64,000 nt of DNA. It comes from Desarmillaria ectypa (Eukaryota > Basidiomycota > Agaricomycetes > Agaricales > Physalacriaceae). The stretch's first letter is position 1. Each line of letters begins with the position of its first letter. The DNA lies in the NCBI GenBank assembly GCA_030407005.1, contig JAUDYN010000007.1, forward strand, positions 682,001-746,000, given 5' to 3'. The notes under the pieces were generated by a model that saw nothing but the letters and a program-made list of their open reading frames with translations, made no database searches and was not told where the DNA came from. This document shows positions 25,181 to 37,765 of the stretch, piece after piece. A program made the position numbers and the translations under genes.

Positions 25181-27841
25181 TCATCCCATTAGCCGCATTC
25201 TGACCACTGTCCTTTGTCCAGGAAAAAGTGGATGCGAGTACTCTGGGAGGATGGCAATTTCCAATTCGCCGTGCATGTCTTTGACGATTCTTATATCGTC
25301 ATTCTTCTCTGCTCGGTCATGCATTGTGACGTGAATACGATGCACACAGCGATAGCGCGTGAGGATCCCTCCATGGGCAAGAGTTACGAGACGAGTCTTT
25401 GGGCTAGGTATGAGGCCAGTCAATGGAACCAACATTGAAAAGCGTAGGGAAGATACTGACTCAAATGCGACGCCGCCAACCCTTTCTATCTCGCCCCTCA
25501 AATTACCGACAAAATCGACCACGGCAGGTTGGCGGTCACAAATTGCATAGTCCGTCGCGACAACAGAGTATTCACCATCAAAGGCGAGGAGCTCGCCTTC
25601 CTTAGCTGTCGTCTTCTCCTGACCGGGGCTCCCGGTATTATGTTGGTACCTTGACGAGTGCTTATCCACTTCGTCGGCTTTCTTCGGGTCATTTCCCTTT
25701 GCATTTTCCTGCCGATGCTTCATAATAATCCACTCTGCCTGTGCCTCGAAGAACCCTCGTAGACGCTGGTGATAATCGTTAAGAAGCTGGGGGAAAGAGG
25801 TGTATTCAGGGTATATCGGTTTGCGCGGCTCCTGGTGCTCCCTGGTTCAGTTCAGGTTTCAAAATTGGGGCGTAGAACCTCACCCTTCGACGGGGTTTAT
25901 CATTGGCCACCTCCGCCCCTTCTTTCCTCCACCTCCTCAGCATTTTAGTCCTATGACGACACTCTTTGCACATTTTCCACTTATATGCCTCCACGGGTGG
26001 AAGAACAGCATCACAGTATCGAATGGTGCATATTCGGTACCCAGGCGGGAGACTTTGCAGGTTTAGTTTCGGCTGCTGAGAGGGTATCAGAAAGGAATGA
26101 AAGAACAGCAAGAAGGACGACTCACGCTGGGGCTCGCTTTCTCCTTATCAGGGTTATACGTTCCTTTTGTGATTCCCAGCCGCTTGCGCTGGTACTCGCG
26201 GTGATGTTTTCGACAGGCTTTACAGCATTTCCACGCGTATCCTTGGTCGAGGAAAGTGTCACATGCATTGATTGCACATTTTCTCTGGAGATCTGGGGTA
26301 CTAGAAGATGAAGTGACCGACGGCAAAGCGGAAGCGACTTTCTCCGGACTCCTAGGGGGTATCCGTATTACCAACCTTACTTGTTGTGCGGGAGGATGTG
26401 CTGGTTGGGAAAGAGGCTCATCGTCTTCACTTGTAGTATCTCCAGAGTGTCCAAACTCAGTCATTCGCCGTCGATTCACTTCTTCGAAGAGTGCCTCTTC
26501 ATCACTGCTGCTCAGATCCGTGAGGTCACTATCCCATCCGGATATGGATTCCTCTTCAGGAGAAGGGACGTGAGTGCTAAGTGCTGAGGTCGAGGGAGCG
26601 GCTGGTTCGGAGGCCTGGCACCCCTCCCTCTTACGCTTGGCCGGAATGACAATTATCCCCACAGGTTCCTTTCTCTCCCGCTCTTTACCTTTGCTGGATA
26701 TCCTGTTCTTCCAGTCTTTCATCACACATGGTGGACAACGATGCGCAAAAGAAAAGGCGTGGATGAGGCCGCTGCAGTTTGGCGTCGCGCAAGGACGGAG
26801 AGGCTGTGAGAAAAGAAGGGTAAGAATTATGCTTTGAGTCAAATAGCTAGAAAGAACGTACTGCAGGTGCAGTCTTTTTCTTCTTCTTGGGAAGAGACGA
26901 CGGCAAACGTGGCATGGTCGGTGCTGGTGATATTGATACCATACTTGGTGCTGGTGGTGCTGCAGGAGGCGCCGGTTCGCTGTCCTTGCGTACAGTCACC
27001 TCAGGCTATCCCTTAAAATCAACACAATTCCGAGGACACAGGGCAAGAATATCATACCTCGGGATACGATAAATCGTCAGGCATCGAAGTGCCCGAAACA
27101 CCATCCGGAATGATGACTGGCGAATGCTTTGACTTTCCAGCGACTTCCCTTCTCTTCTTCGAAATAATGGGAACGTCAACATCAAACGCGCGTCGGGGCT
27201 TCACTGTTTTGGGAAACTGTCCCACCGCAGCCAAAGGTCTGCACCTCGCGCAAAACACGTCTTCATCAGCCGAGTTTCGCGGAGTCAAGATCGAGCCACA
27301 GCCGAAGCGCATGCACATACGGATACTGTGGGGCGCGATCATCTGTGCTGGGGTGGGGATCACCTGAAAGGATGGGCGAGGGAAGATAAATTCGCCTCTC
27401 GAGTTAAAGTGCACCGGGATGGAAGGTGAAGCTAAAGATGGGTATGGATTGATATTTAGTGCTATAGGTCCAGATGTGGCTTGTTTCAGCGGGAAGACGG
27501 AGCTGGGTTTGTCAAGGTCCTTTCTTGCGTTCTTCAACATTTGGATTTTAGTTTTGGGTTCAAGACTTTCTTAAACGACTTGGAACTCACGTTCACGTTC
27601 ACGTTTATCTCCTGAGCCTTGTCCTTCATACCGAATGGGCGCCAATCAAGATCAGTCAAAAGGTCCTGAATTGAATAGGCGCTGATGACATACTTTCTGC
27701 TTCTGCTACGCGCGCTTTGTCAGTTCTCTGTGTTCGCGTAAAAGATCCAGGAACATCAACCTTATCGTTACCAAAAAGTTTCTGCGTGATCTCCTTTTTC
27801 CTCTCCTCCCATGCACGAACGCCCGCTTCCATTGTGTCCAT
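25181..27841 (-). CDS. Protein with four CX4C...CX2C zinc-binding-like repeats
   Basis: This multi-exon gene encodes an unnamed protein that starts MDTMEAGVRAWEERKKEITQ at 27841. Exons join through introns such as the 44-nt one after TDKAR, one after NVNVN, one before PEVTVRKDSE, and a 52-nt one that links DKPRRR to EPRKPIYPEY in frame. Four repeats share the pattern C-x4-C-x(12-15)-C-x2-C: MCMRFGCGS...CARC, PCATPNCSG...CPPC, KCAINACDT...CKAC and ICTIRYCDA...CKEC. The last two are followed by basic, helix-like stretches (RKHHREYQRKR, RHRTKMLRRWRKE). Such repeats suggest structural zinc fingers and possibly DNA or RNA binding. Acidic and Ser-rich linkers separate them. A C-terminal domain (GELLAFDGEYSVVATDY onward, ending PGQRTVVRMRLMG) is unknown to me. 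The true 3' end is uncertain. Confidence 0.6.
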
Positions 27842-30800
27842 ATCAGGGTATCATCAATTAAGTGCACTCAGTCTCCGATGTGACAAGAAAACACCTGAAC
27901 AGAAAAATAGCACAGCGGGGTAGCTAGGGGGACTGCGACGGCGACTGTTCATTTGATTTTTGACTCTAAAAAATTTCAAGTGCGAAATTGAAAGCCCGCA
28001 GCTGGGGGCGTGCGAATTTTTTTTTTACGACTCTGACTAGCTGAATGAAATTTTTATCATTTGGTGACACGCTTAAGGGTGATAAGTACGCAGACCAACT
28101 CCGCTAAATACACGCTATGGAGAGGGATGCAACCGCGAGAGAACGAGCTGAAAGGTCAACTTAAATAAATGCTGAGTAAAGCTCCTATCCTCAGCCAGCG
28201 TACCACTCAAACAGCTGTGTGATATATAGCTAGGGGCCAACAGCATGAAGGAAAGCTGGTGCGGTGAAGTACAAAAGGGGATGTTGAGAACGGATAGTCA
28301 GACTGGAATGCATGGTGGCATACGCCGTAATTGTGACGCAAGATAGTGGACACCGTCTAGAAACGTTAAGACAACGGTGCAGAGGACGTGCGACAACTTC
28401 GGAAAGATCTAACGTATTAGAGAAACGACACGGTCATTCGAGGAAAGCCGTGCGGCGGTGAATGGGAAAGGCGAGTTCGATACAGAAATTCCACCTACCG
28501 CTGAAGTTGACCGCACTGTGAATAAATGTCGATAATGCTGCCACGGACAAGACTAGCCGCAAGGAAGAATATGCAACATCAAGATGCCCGAAAACATGGA
28601 TGGAGATGTCCGAATGACCCTAGGCGCCACCGATGAACGTACCACAGTGCGTGCGCGTTGTATAAAGGGGTCGCAACTCTTCCACAGTGAGCCTCGGCTT
28701 GAGTACAGCCCCCTACTTGCAAATAGACCTATTTGTATTTAGTGTCGTATCCTTGTCTGCATCTCTTGAACGTTGGAGAGGTGCAGGATGTGCCATTACT
28801 ATCATGTTTTGCCAAGGAGTAATGGCTCGGGTAAACTTAAATTTTCTGATCCGTAAATGAGACCAAGTAGCACGACATACGCTTCTTTCTTGCCGCAGAC
28901 TCCGGAGGTTTGCGATAGTAATTTCAGAGATGAGCCACTAGATCAGGCAGTCGACGCCCCCCGGCAGTATGGCCGGAAGTACGCAGAGTATCGGTCCCAC
29001 CCGGGAACCCAGGCAAAGGACGAGCATCAAGCCAAGCCGTTGCAGATTTAGGGATATCGGGCTTTTGAGGCTTGGTGTACTCGAGGAAATTCTTTTCGGC
29101 ATTCGGAGATGTACAGGTTCACTTGAAAGCACATCCCAAAATTTTACTGAGCGCCAAGGTTAAACACCTAGAGTTTGATTCGGGGTGAATTCTTCTTTGA
29201 AACAAACCAGTCCATATTCCATGGTTTCGTCCCTAGTTGACGCGGTTTGTCGACTGAACCTCAAGATAAACACGCACCATGTGAAGGACATCCACGAAGC
29301 CAGCTAAATATATGTGTATCAACATTTGATGTGAGAGAAAGGCGCAAAAAAATGTGGGGATCCAAAAATACTTGTTGAATATTGGGGAAAGACTAGTACA
29401 TTAGCGACCATGTACTCTCGCGATCACTTATCATGCAGGAGTTGGATTCAAAACGTCTCGGTAGGGTTAAACGGGAAAAGGATGAAGCCAAGATGTTAGG
29501 GTGCAGCAATAGCAGAGCCTGGAGTGCATAATATTATAGCAAACGAGAATAGATGGATGGTGGTTGACCTTGCTTTCAAAGATAGATTGCTAGCCTGAGA
29601 ACTCGGTGTGTGGTACGTTTCTGATGCTCCGATGCCACATCGGGCCACGTTGTATAGACAATTTGACGCAGGAGATCTGAAAGGCGATTCTCGGCATCGT
29701 TGTGCTAAGAAGCAACGACACAAAACATTAGAACGAGCCTAAGGGTTAATATACCGTGAACAAGCTTACCGGGATCCAAGGAGAACCAAATGGTTCTTTG
29801 AATGATTCTCAGAGTCCCTGATGGCGCAATAGGTATCAATAGAACTTCATGATCTGAGAAGCTGAGCGCGTGGACAGTAGAGTGAGCATCATACTCAGCC
29901 CTGAGCGGCTGATTGAATGGCTATAGTTATCCCTTGGAGCTAGGGACTTATTGGCTGGAAACAATAACAGATACGAAGGGAAAATCTGGTGGGATTCTCG
30001 AAGTGCGAAGCCCAGACTTCAGCATGGCACTTGGTTCGGGATGATATTGACTGCATGAGGACAGAGAGGAAGATACGCTCCTCGTTGCCGGGAACGGCGT
30101 GTAAGAGTAGATTTTGGAAGTGGTCATGGTGGTCATGGTCGAGGTAGGCGTTGTTTGGCTATCTTTGCACCTTCCGCCACTTTCTAAGTGGTCCGTGAGT
30201 TCATATTTGTTAACAACTTTATCGCCGCCTTCAATCTGCCCACCATTTCCGCTATGGCGTCTGTGTTCCTGTCTGTATGTTGCCGGAAGAACTGTGATTA
30301 CAAGACCAATAGGACCACCACTTCCTCTCTTCGTCGTGTTCATCGTCTTTGAGAAGTGTCCATCTCATTGAACTAGCTGTGACTTGGATAGAGCAATACG
30401 CGGCAAGCCCCCAAGACTTCAAATCTTTGACAACAGGCGGAGGTATCGCTAAGAGGGAATATGACGACGGTTTTGAAGAATCTACTGACTTTCCATGAAG
30501 CAATGGTGCGTGTACAGTTATGGAAATGTATATAATCTCTATAATTGTCTCCAGGATATCTATGAACACTACACCCAGGGCCGAATAATTGCTTTTATCG
30601 GTACTTTATTATTGGACGAAGTGTGCGGTCTCAATGCTGAGTCGATGTTACCGCCGGCACGCAGAGTGGGGTGCATATCCCGAAGAGGAAAAGAAACAGC
30701 GTGCTCTTCATTTCAGTATTCGACTAGGCTGATCAGCCACTGCAACCGAGATGGACAGCCGGTCCAGTACCCGGCAAACTTCAAAAGGCGCCTAGATCAA

Positions 30801-30858
30801 TCACTGCCTCAGTCAACGCATTCTGACCTTGACTACTCATTGACGAATTTCGTCGACC
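27842..30858. other. Gene-poor region, 3.0 kb
   Basis: No recognisable gene. Short frames at 28857-29163 (plus) and 29496-29723 (minus) overlap without domain signals. A minus-strand frame at 29948-30343, rich in Ser/Thr near its end, and its neighbour at 30252-30569 might be exons of a small gene, but I found no splice path I trust. The homopolymer T run near 28018-28026 and generally broken frames suggest non-coding DNA. The right end holds the promoter of the kinase-ankyrin gene. Confidence 0.45.
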
Positions 30859-33800
30859 ATGGCGTTTTCGTCATCTCAAAACGCTAGTGCCTATGAACCA
30901 CTCGATGACGGGTGCTATGATTCCAATGCCAGTTATGTACCCCCTTCATCCGACATCTATGGCGGCAAACGCAGCATCCTCTCAGCACATACAGATCCCT
31001 CTACACGCCCGACAACCTATAACCAGCTCATCGATTACCTCGGCATGCTCGCTGTCCAAGTTATCAATCCCACTGATCTCTCCATCGGGAAATCCATCGG
31101 CGTTGGGGCGACATTTCATGTCCAAGAAGGGACCTTGAATAACCATACTGTTCGTTCAACCCTGGTTGCGGTCAAAACGCCTCGCAAGAGCGTACATAAA
31201 GATACCTTCATCCTTAACTCCCTCATCCGGGAGGTCCTCGACGAGATTCGAGTGATGTCGTATTTTTCGTTGCACCCAAACGTGCTTTCGATCTTCGGCG
31301 TCTGTCTTCAGAAGAGTGGAGAGGAGAGGCTTTTACCGCGGCTCATTGTTGATCGTGCCGTTGGTTCCCTTGGATCATTGCTACGAAAATCATCTAGCAA
31401 CGGTGGTGATGGCATGCCTTGGGAGTTGAAGATGAAATTCAGCCTCGAAGTGGCGGCAGGTCTGGAGGCGTTGCATCAGATTGAAATCGTTCATGCAGAT
31501 GTTAAATCAGACAATGTTCTAATCTTCTACGATGCGAAGAATTGGGACGTTCCGACTGTGCCTCAGCTATGTGCCAGGGTGTCGGACTTTGGCTTCTGTG
31601 TACCGGACACGTCGTCGAGAGCTGCATACGCTGCATCGGGAGGTACGCTTCGTTTCAGAGCGCCAGAGGCACTGGCGGAGGCACCGCCTTCTTTGAGGCA
31701 GTACGCGAATCGGCCAGAAAGGGATGTGTATTCCTATGGAGTATTTCTTTGGGAGATTTTCAATGACGGAAATACGCCATTTGTGGGCGTAGGCGATGCG
31801 GATGTAGCGGCTCTGCAGTTGGGGACAGAGGACGGCGCTGCTAAGCACCTTATTACCACTTTTCGTGGAAAGAACGATGGCTTAATGATAGGTCCTCTAG
31901 GTGCTATCAATGGGGCAGTCCAGAGAGACCCTCAGAGGAGAAGCAAGTGGCAAGAAATCTTCGATATCATTTGTGCGTCGAGTGACATTCGATGTTTGTC
32001 TCCGGATCCCAACAGATCATTTGTTGATGTAAGACTAGAGCTTTTCATGCCCGTCCTGCATGTGGCTTATGCGTCCCTAGTATTTCACTCAATCGTGGTG
32101 TCGTCAGCGAGAAATATCCTGGAACATATTCCAGTCTCAAGGATTATGGTTACCAACCATTCCGATACCGTCTACAGTACGTGCCCCTTTGCTCATGCTT
32201 TCATTACTAACCAATAGTTTATGCAGTCTTCTGATGATAGTGCCTATTCTGACGTTGTCCTTCGGGAGTTGGAAAACTCCATACAATCGAGACCTTCCGA
32301 CTGGATTACCACGGTCAGACTCGCCCTTCACTATTTCATGAGTCGCGACTTCGGCGTCATGGAAAGCTTGCTGCGACGTTTTGTCGAAAGCGATATCGTC
32401 GAGCTCGGTGAATATGGGAGTCCCCTCCTCCACCTGGCTGTTCGCGTGGACGCTGTCGATGTTATGCGCGCGCTGCTCGTCAAAGGAGTCGATGTTCATG
32501 CCGCTGATATCATAGAGGATCAGACGCCGTTACATGCAATTCGCTCTGCCGAAGCTGCACGGGCATTAATCGAGTTCGGAGCGAACGTAAACGCGTTGAA
32601 ACGCTCTACTCCTCTCCATTCATGTATATCTGCTGACATAGCTGAAGTCTTGTTACAAAACGGCGCCGACGTCAACGCCCCCGACAGTTATCACCGTTCC
32701 CCAGCTCTACATACTGCTCGATCTGCCGGCATCGTTCGGGTTCTCCTGAAGTATGGTGCGGATCCATTGAGTAAGGATCGATTCGGAGATACAGCTCTGC
32801 ACCGCGCCGTTTCTGACGAAGTGGCTCAGTGTCTAATGGAGACCTGTCCTGAACTTATCTACGTCAAAGGCCAGCTTGATGGCACACCCCTTCATCGTCG
32901 TGTGGCGGATTGGTCTGCAGAGACCATACGAATGGCGATTCGTCTGGGTGCAGATGTAGATGCGCCCAATTCTGATGGAGATACTGCCCTCCTCAGGTCG
33001 CATCAGTTCACCGGTGTCCTGTCTGACGTGGAGGTCGTGCGTACCCTCATCGAGGCAGGAGCCAAAGTGCCGTTACCCAAGGGCGACTTCCTTTTGGCAA
33101 CACCGTTGCACGAAACTGTTTCGCCGCCTTTAATGGAATATCTACTAGGACATGGATTTCAGCCGTATGTTAATATCAGGCAGGAAGTAAATGAGCAGAC
33201 TCCGTTACACGTTGTAGCCGCTCGCGACATGGCGCTTCATAAATCATGGACTGTTCGCCACGCCAAGGAAGAACGGAGGGGCGGTGAGCCTGCATCTTCA
33301 TCTACGCAGTACGGCGGGATAGCACATCTCCTCGAGCAGTCGTCCTCGATTCCATCTGTGGACTTGATGAAAGTGCTCCTTAAATATGGCGCTGACCCAA
33401 ACATCGGTGATGATGAGGGAGACACGCCCCTTCATTTTGTTGCGCGAAACTTTGTTGGTCATCCTGGTCACCTGGAGAATCTCAATCTTATTCGTCTTCT
33501 ATTGGAAGCAGGTGCAGACATCAGCGCACGGAACGCTGCAGGCGAGACACCTCTCCATTGTGCTGCTCGCGCTGAGACCGTCTTCGAGTTTCTTTGCTTG
33601 GGGGCAGATCCAACGCTTGCTGATCACCAGGGTGTAACCATCCTCCATAATGTGTGGCGCTTCACTGGAGAGTGCGAACGCGTAGTTAAAGCTCTTACTG
33701 AGCATGGCGCAGATGTTGATGCTGCAGATAACCGAGGGTCCAGACCGTTGCACTATGCGTGTCGCGGCTACGAGAAGGGTAGCCTAGGGTTATCGCAGGT

Positions 33801-34062
33801 CAAGCGCTGGGCTCAGAGTACGTGCTTTCATCAAGGGACCCCTCCTTTAGAGCCTACTATCTACGCTGCATTCGAGAATGCTCTCCCTACCGTCAGGGCT
33901 CTGTTGGATTGTCGTGCTGATATCCACGCGCAGAGTAAAGCCGGGGAGACGGCTGTGAGGGTGGCGTCGAGGCATCCCTTTGGACGGGAGGTGTTTAGGC
34001 TTTTTTGTGAGAGGGGAGCGGACGTAAATGAGGTTCCGAGGCCCTGGTGGAATTTTGACTGA
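30859..34062 (+). CDS. Protein kinase-ankyrin repeat fusion (RIPK4-like layout)
   Basis: One gene spans what look like two open frames. Exon 1 (30859-32028) encodes a tyrosine-kinase-like domain: glycine loop SIGVGATFHV, VAVK lysine, catalytic loop VHADVKSDNVLI, VSDFGF, FRAPEAL and DVYSYGVFLWEIF. Intron 32029-32080 (GTAAGA...CTAG) leads to a 32-codon exon. Intron 32177-32226 (GTACGT, CTAAC branch-like, TGCAG) then joins in phase to exon 3. Exon 3 encodes about ten or more ankyrin repeats (GSPLLHLAV, TPLHAIRS, TALHRAVSDE, TPLHFVARN, TPLHCAARAE, RPLHYACRG). The fused product is about 1,033 residues. The HRD Arg is replaced by Ala (HAD), but the catalytic Asp, Asn and DFG are present, so kinase activity is plausible. 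Reading it as two genes would leave the kinase with an odd tail and give the ankyrin part an ATG inside the acceptor region. Substrate and trigger are unknown. Confidence 0.82.
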
Positions 34063-34282
34063 GCGGGGACTGCATCGGAGGAAGAGCTTGTACATATACA
34101 TGAACTGATAGGCTCTGATACCTGATTCACCACCCGACATCACACTATCTACTATTCTATAATATACGTCACATCCTTCGATTAGATTTCCCGAAACAGA
34201 GGGCGTCGCCATACTCAGAAGATTTCTTTTCTCTACACTCGCCTCTTCTTCTCCTCGCAAATCAGCACAATGAACGAGTAAT

Positions 34283-35661
34283 TCAACACGACATGAGATA
34301 AACCTTGAACCCGTCCATCATCTCCTCCAGAGGACATAAAACTTCCTCGTAGAAATCTTTCCTGACCTCTTCCATCTTCTTACAGGCTTGCGTACTCTTT
34401 GTAAGGCACGTCATGACCGCACTTGCATACTTCGAGCCCATCTTGGTGCTCAGCCGATGAGCACAGTCTAGCAAGCACTTATGATTGTCTTCTTTAATCC
34501 AAGCGCCGGCGTCGCCAGAGAAAAAAGCACCCTCGACGTCTTCCCAAAGCCGGTCTCGATGAGCAGAGTCCTAAGGCTATACGTATCATGCCTGATATCA
34601 AACATGACGACATTGTTATCGTTTCCATCCTGTCGCTCAGGATGATGATACAGACTGTGAATAGGATCTGTCACCAGACAGCAATCTGAAACCAAGGCAT
34701 CCTGAGAATGAGCAGTTGTGAAGCCAACGAGGTATGCTGAACGGATTTCAGCGTCCCCTTTCCCTCCCTTCTCCCCTCTCCTCCCCTCCCCTCGTCGATA
34801 CAAGCACTGCAAATGGATTTATGCACCCAATCAGCCGCATGAATCTCCATCACTGGTGTAGTGATCTCTACTGCAATTCGAAAACGATCTTCGAGCGCCA
34901 TCGAAATGTCATTGTCCAGAGCGTAGGCAAGTATGGGAAGACGAGCCGGATTGACGATCCCTGGGCTCAGGGTTGGAATTTTGTAGACGAGGAAATGTTC
35001 ACTTCTATGTCACACAGTAAAACTGAGGCATGAGAGACGGTGCATAGAAGGAAGATCCGGTGAACGGAATGTCACAGCCATCTTTATGAGCGCGTCGGAG
35101 CGGGGTCCATGTTCCTCTAAGTAAACTGGACTTGACTCGTATTGGGCAAGCACACAATTGGTAAGAATAGGTTTGACAGCAGGTATCAGCGTAGAGACTG
35201 GGATATGGTAGGTTTGTAGATCCTGGCCGCCGTGGATTCGTCTTGCCAGCGCCAATGCGCCGATCAGCGGTTGATCGCCTGTCTGAGATAGGTGCTCGTA
35301 CAAAGAATACAAATTTTTGATAGCTAGAACAGTCAGCAATAGACTGTACGTGAATATCATCGACCCAACCTCTTGCTCCCATGTCCTAAGTTGCGAAAGC
35401 AAATCGTCGACTCGCCTTTTCTTCCACCCGATCCAAGTCAGTTTTGTCCTGACGAGGCTGATGTCTGGAGGTAGCCTTTCCCTTAGATCATACAGTATGT
35501 CCCCAACCTTTTGCAAGGATTGACGAAAAACTCGCTTGGCATCTTTGGGAAGACCTCACTCTGCGTTGCTGAGATATTCGCGGAACATCTCCAACCGAAT
35601 CTCCACGCACTCTAAGCGATGCTGCATGGACTCGAATGGTTTACCTACTGGCAGTTATCAT
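34283..35661 (-). pseudogene. Decayed tandem copy of the helical-bundle/pseudokinase gene
   Basis: This is a paralogue of the intact gene at 37766-39295, matching it nearly end to end: FREYL...SLQKVGDILYDLRE, LALARRIH, MALEDRFRIA, IRSAYLVGF, MGSKYA, and a VLCPL...FKV...SC end. It is broken at least four times. TGA codons lie at 35556-35558 and 35010-35012, with homologous sequence continuing in the same frame after each. There are frame changes near 34805, in the segment after VHKSICS, and near 34497, before CAHRLSTKMG. The first coding exon after the start is also deleted relative to the intact copy: the MITAS start is followed almost at once by the HRLECVE helix. No set of normal introns removes these breaks. 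It lies tail-to-tail with the kinase-ankyrin gene. Confidence 0.85.
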
Positions 35662-36110
35662 AGAGCACAGCGCTTGAAGGTGGGAGCCACAGATCACGAG
35701 AGACCAGAACCATGCCGAGGCTAACCTGGTGTCGAGCAAGACGACAATTTGAAGCCATTACACTATATCTGCCGCGATGTCTACCGTCAATGGCAATACA
35801 TGTAACGTACCACACAATATCAATCGGAATGATTCTGCAAACCACTCTACAACGCCTACAATTAAGAAAAGGAGCACAAACATTGTAGCAAACGGCGCCT
35901 AATCAATCGCTCACGAATTATTCTGGAAGTGCACATATGCCTATAGGAACGCTGATGGGTTCGGAAGAAATGGCACCATCTGAAAAGCGCACATCTGAAG
36001 GAAACTACAATACATCAGTGAGTGCTATGACCAGCAGGAAGACCTCGGACACACCTGCTTTTGCTCCTCTTCTCAAGATTCGAAGCTACCGTGTCCATGA
36101 CGTCTGATTT
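35662..36110. repeat. Upstream flank shared with the intact paralogue (segmental duplication arm)
   Basis: Non-coding sequence here matches 39296-39730. Examples are the block ATCAATCGCTCACGAATTAT (near 35903 and 39534) and CAGCAGGAAGAC (36032 and 39659), in the same order. The duplicated unit therefore covers gene and promoter region, about 1.8 kb here and 1.9 kb in the other copy. Confidence 0.75.
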
Positions 36111-37765
36111 ATGATATGAAACATGATCAAAAGATAGGAGCGGACACATGACCTCGTTAGCAGTGGCAAGGAGAACTCTATTATATGCTTGCTAAGACAA
36201 CGACTGTTCCCGAAATCAATGAGAGGTTGTGTAAGGTGGTCAAGAGGTTGTTGTGATAAATTGTACCACAATGCTAATAGCGAGACCTTTAATTTCTGGG
36301 TTACAAACTCGTGAGGAGTTTTCCCATTGACTTTGTGTATTTATACTAGTTTCTACCTATTCTAGTAATTTCTAACCAGTCATTTTCTTGCTCAGCATAT
36401 CCCGACTAGTCTGACCGTGGTTCGGTGCAGAATCTCGTGAACCCGGTTCGAACCCGAACCGCACCTTCAGGTTCAGGTTCAGGTTCAGGTTCAGGTTCAG
36501 GTGTGGTGCAGGTTCGGGTTCGGTGCTGCCGTGCAGGTGCGGGCTCAGGGTTTATACAAGCTCGTATTTCTGCACCCGCAACAGATGTGTGTAGATTATT
36601 TCCGACACCAAGTCACTCCGGGATGTCTTCCCTGTTCTATCACTGGCTTCAGCCGTCTGCTACTCAGGATACCGACCTCACAAGCTCGGTAACCTGACAT
36701 CAACTGTATCTACAATCTCCTCGATTTTTGTGTTGCTGTGCTCCTCTTGTGAGTCGACATTCACTATGACCCTCTTGAGTCTTGACTAATCATTTGTAGA
36801 CCACTGTCCACCATGACAATATAATATATCCATATCCAAGTAGTATGAACCAAAATTGTGGTACCAGAATATCAGTTCTTCATCATTTTTGGGGACACAG
36901 TGCTGCTCATACAATTATCGTCACATGAAGTCCCTTTAAGGCTTCAGTACCCTCTTTTTAATCAGGAAGAAAATAGTGGGCGAAACTCCTGTCCTTGCAA
37001 GTATCTACGAGCATGCATAACATTTTATAATGGAGCTAAGTGAGGTAGCACTTCGAACATATCATGTTGTTGTCGCAAATTCTGCAGCTGTTATATTCCA
37101 CTTCCCCTGGCTCCTAGTTGTGCTTAACGTCAACAAGAATCTTCAATTCAAAAGATATCATAGCATATCACACCTCTTTCCACCACATTTCATCTAACTC
37201 CAGTGCCATACCACAGTACTTGATAGAGATATTTTACACTTGAGATCCATGGGCGACCAATTCTGCATCAATGCGGCCGCAAGTTATCACCACACGTGAC
37301 CGTTAATTTGCCTTCCTCGTCAGCTTGAAGCTCGTGGCCGGAGTGTAACATAAATACAGCCTTGTTCTCGGAAATTTGTTAGTAGTATTCAATTTTATGG
37401 TTTAAATTACGAGTATTATCGATTTAGATCGAGAAGGTAACGCGAGGAGAACATACTCAGTCGGGGCACAACATAGGTGAAACAACTGCGGCATATAGGT
37501 AAATACGGACGTAACTTATATGTGATTGAGATAAAGGGACGTGCTACTAAAATAGTAAGTAAGTAAACAATGAGATATGATAAGTACTTAGAGAAAGGTT
37601 GTGCGGAAAACCAAAAAAACAAAGCTTCAACCATAGGATATTAGTCATTGTTACCCGCGTTGTTTCTCGTGTTAGGCTAGAATAACCACTGTGCTAATCT
37701 CGCCTTGATCGCTTGCACTCCCATTCTATCCTGCCTAATAGTTATAAGCACGACAGATAGATAGG
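36111..37765. other. AT-rich spacer between duplicated units
   Basis: There is no recognisable gene in 1.65 kb. It holds a TTCAGG microsatellite inside an inverted repeat at 36448-36523. The rest is AT-rich with broken frames. Confidence 0.5.
36448..36523. repeat. Inverted repeat flanking six TTCAGG units
   Basis: Six perfect TTCAGG units occupy 36466-36501. The left arm CGAACCCGAACCGCACC ends at 36465. The right arm GGTGCAGGTTCGGGTTCGG (36505-36523) is its reverse complement with one inserted base. The whole could fold into a long GC-rich hairpin. The telomere repeat of these fungi is TTAGGG, so this is not telomeric. Confidence 0.8.

Noticed and set aside
32221..34062. Ankyrin protein as a separate gene starting at ATG 32221
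   Set aside because: That ATG lies inside the acceptor of a well-formed intron (GTACGT...TTTATGCAG), and joining gives an in-phase fusion with the kinase.
36438..36465. GGTTCGAACCC-like stretch as a tRNA B box
   Set aside because: No matching D arm, anticodon arm or acceptor stem could be built. The stretch belongs to the inverted repeat.
36466..36501. TTCAGG array as an internal telomere repeat
   Set aside because: The fungal telomere unit is TTAGGG; six TTCAGG units inside a foldback are a microsatellite.
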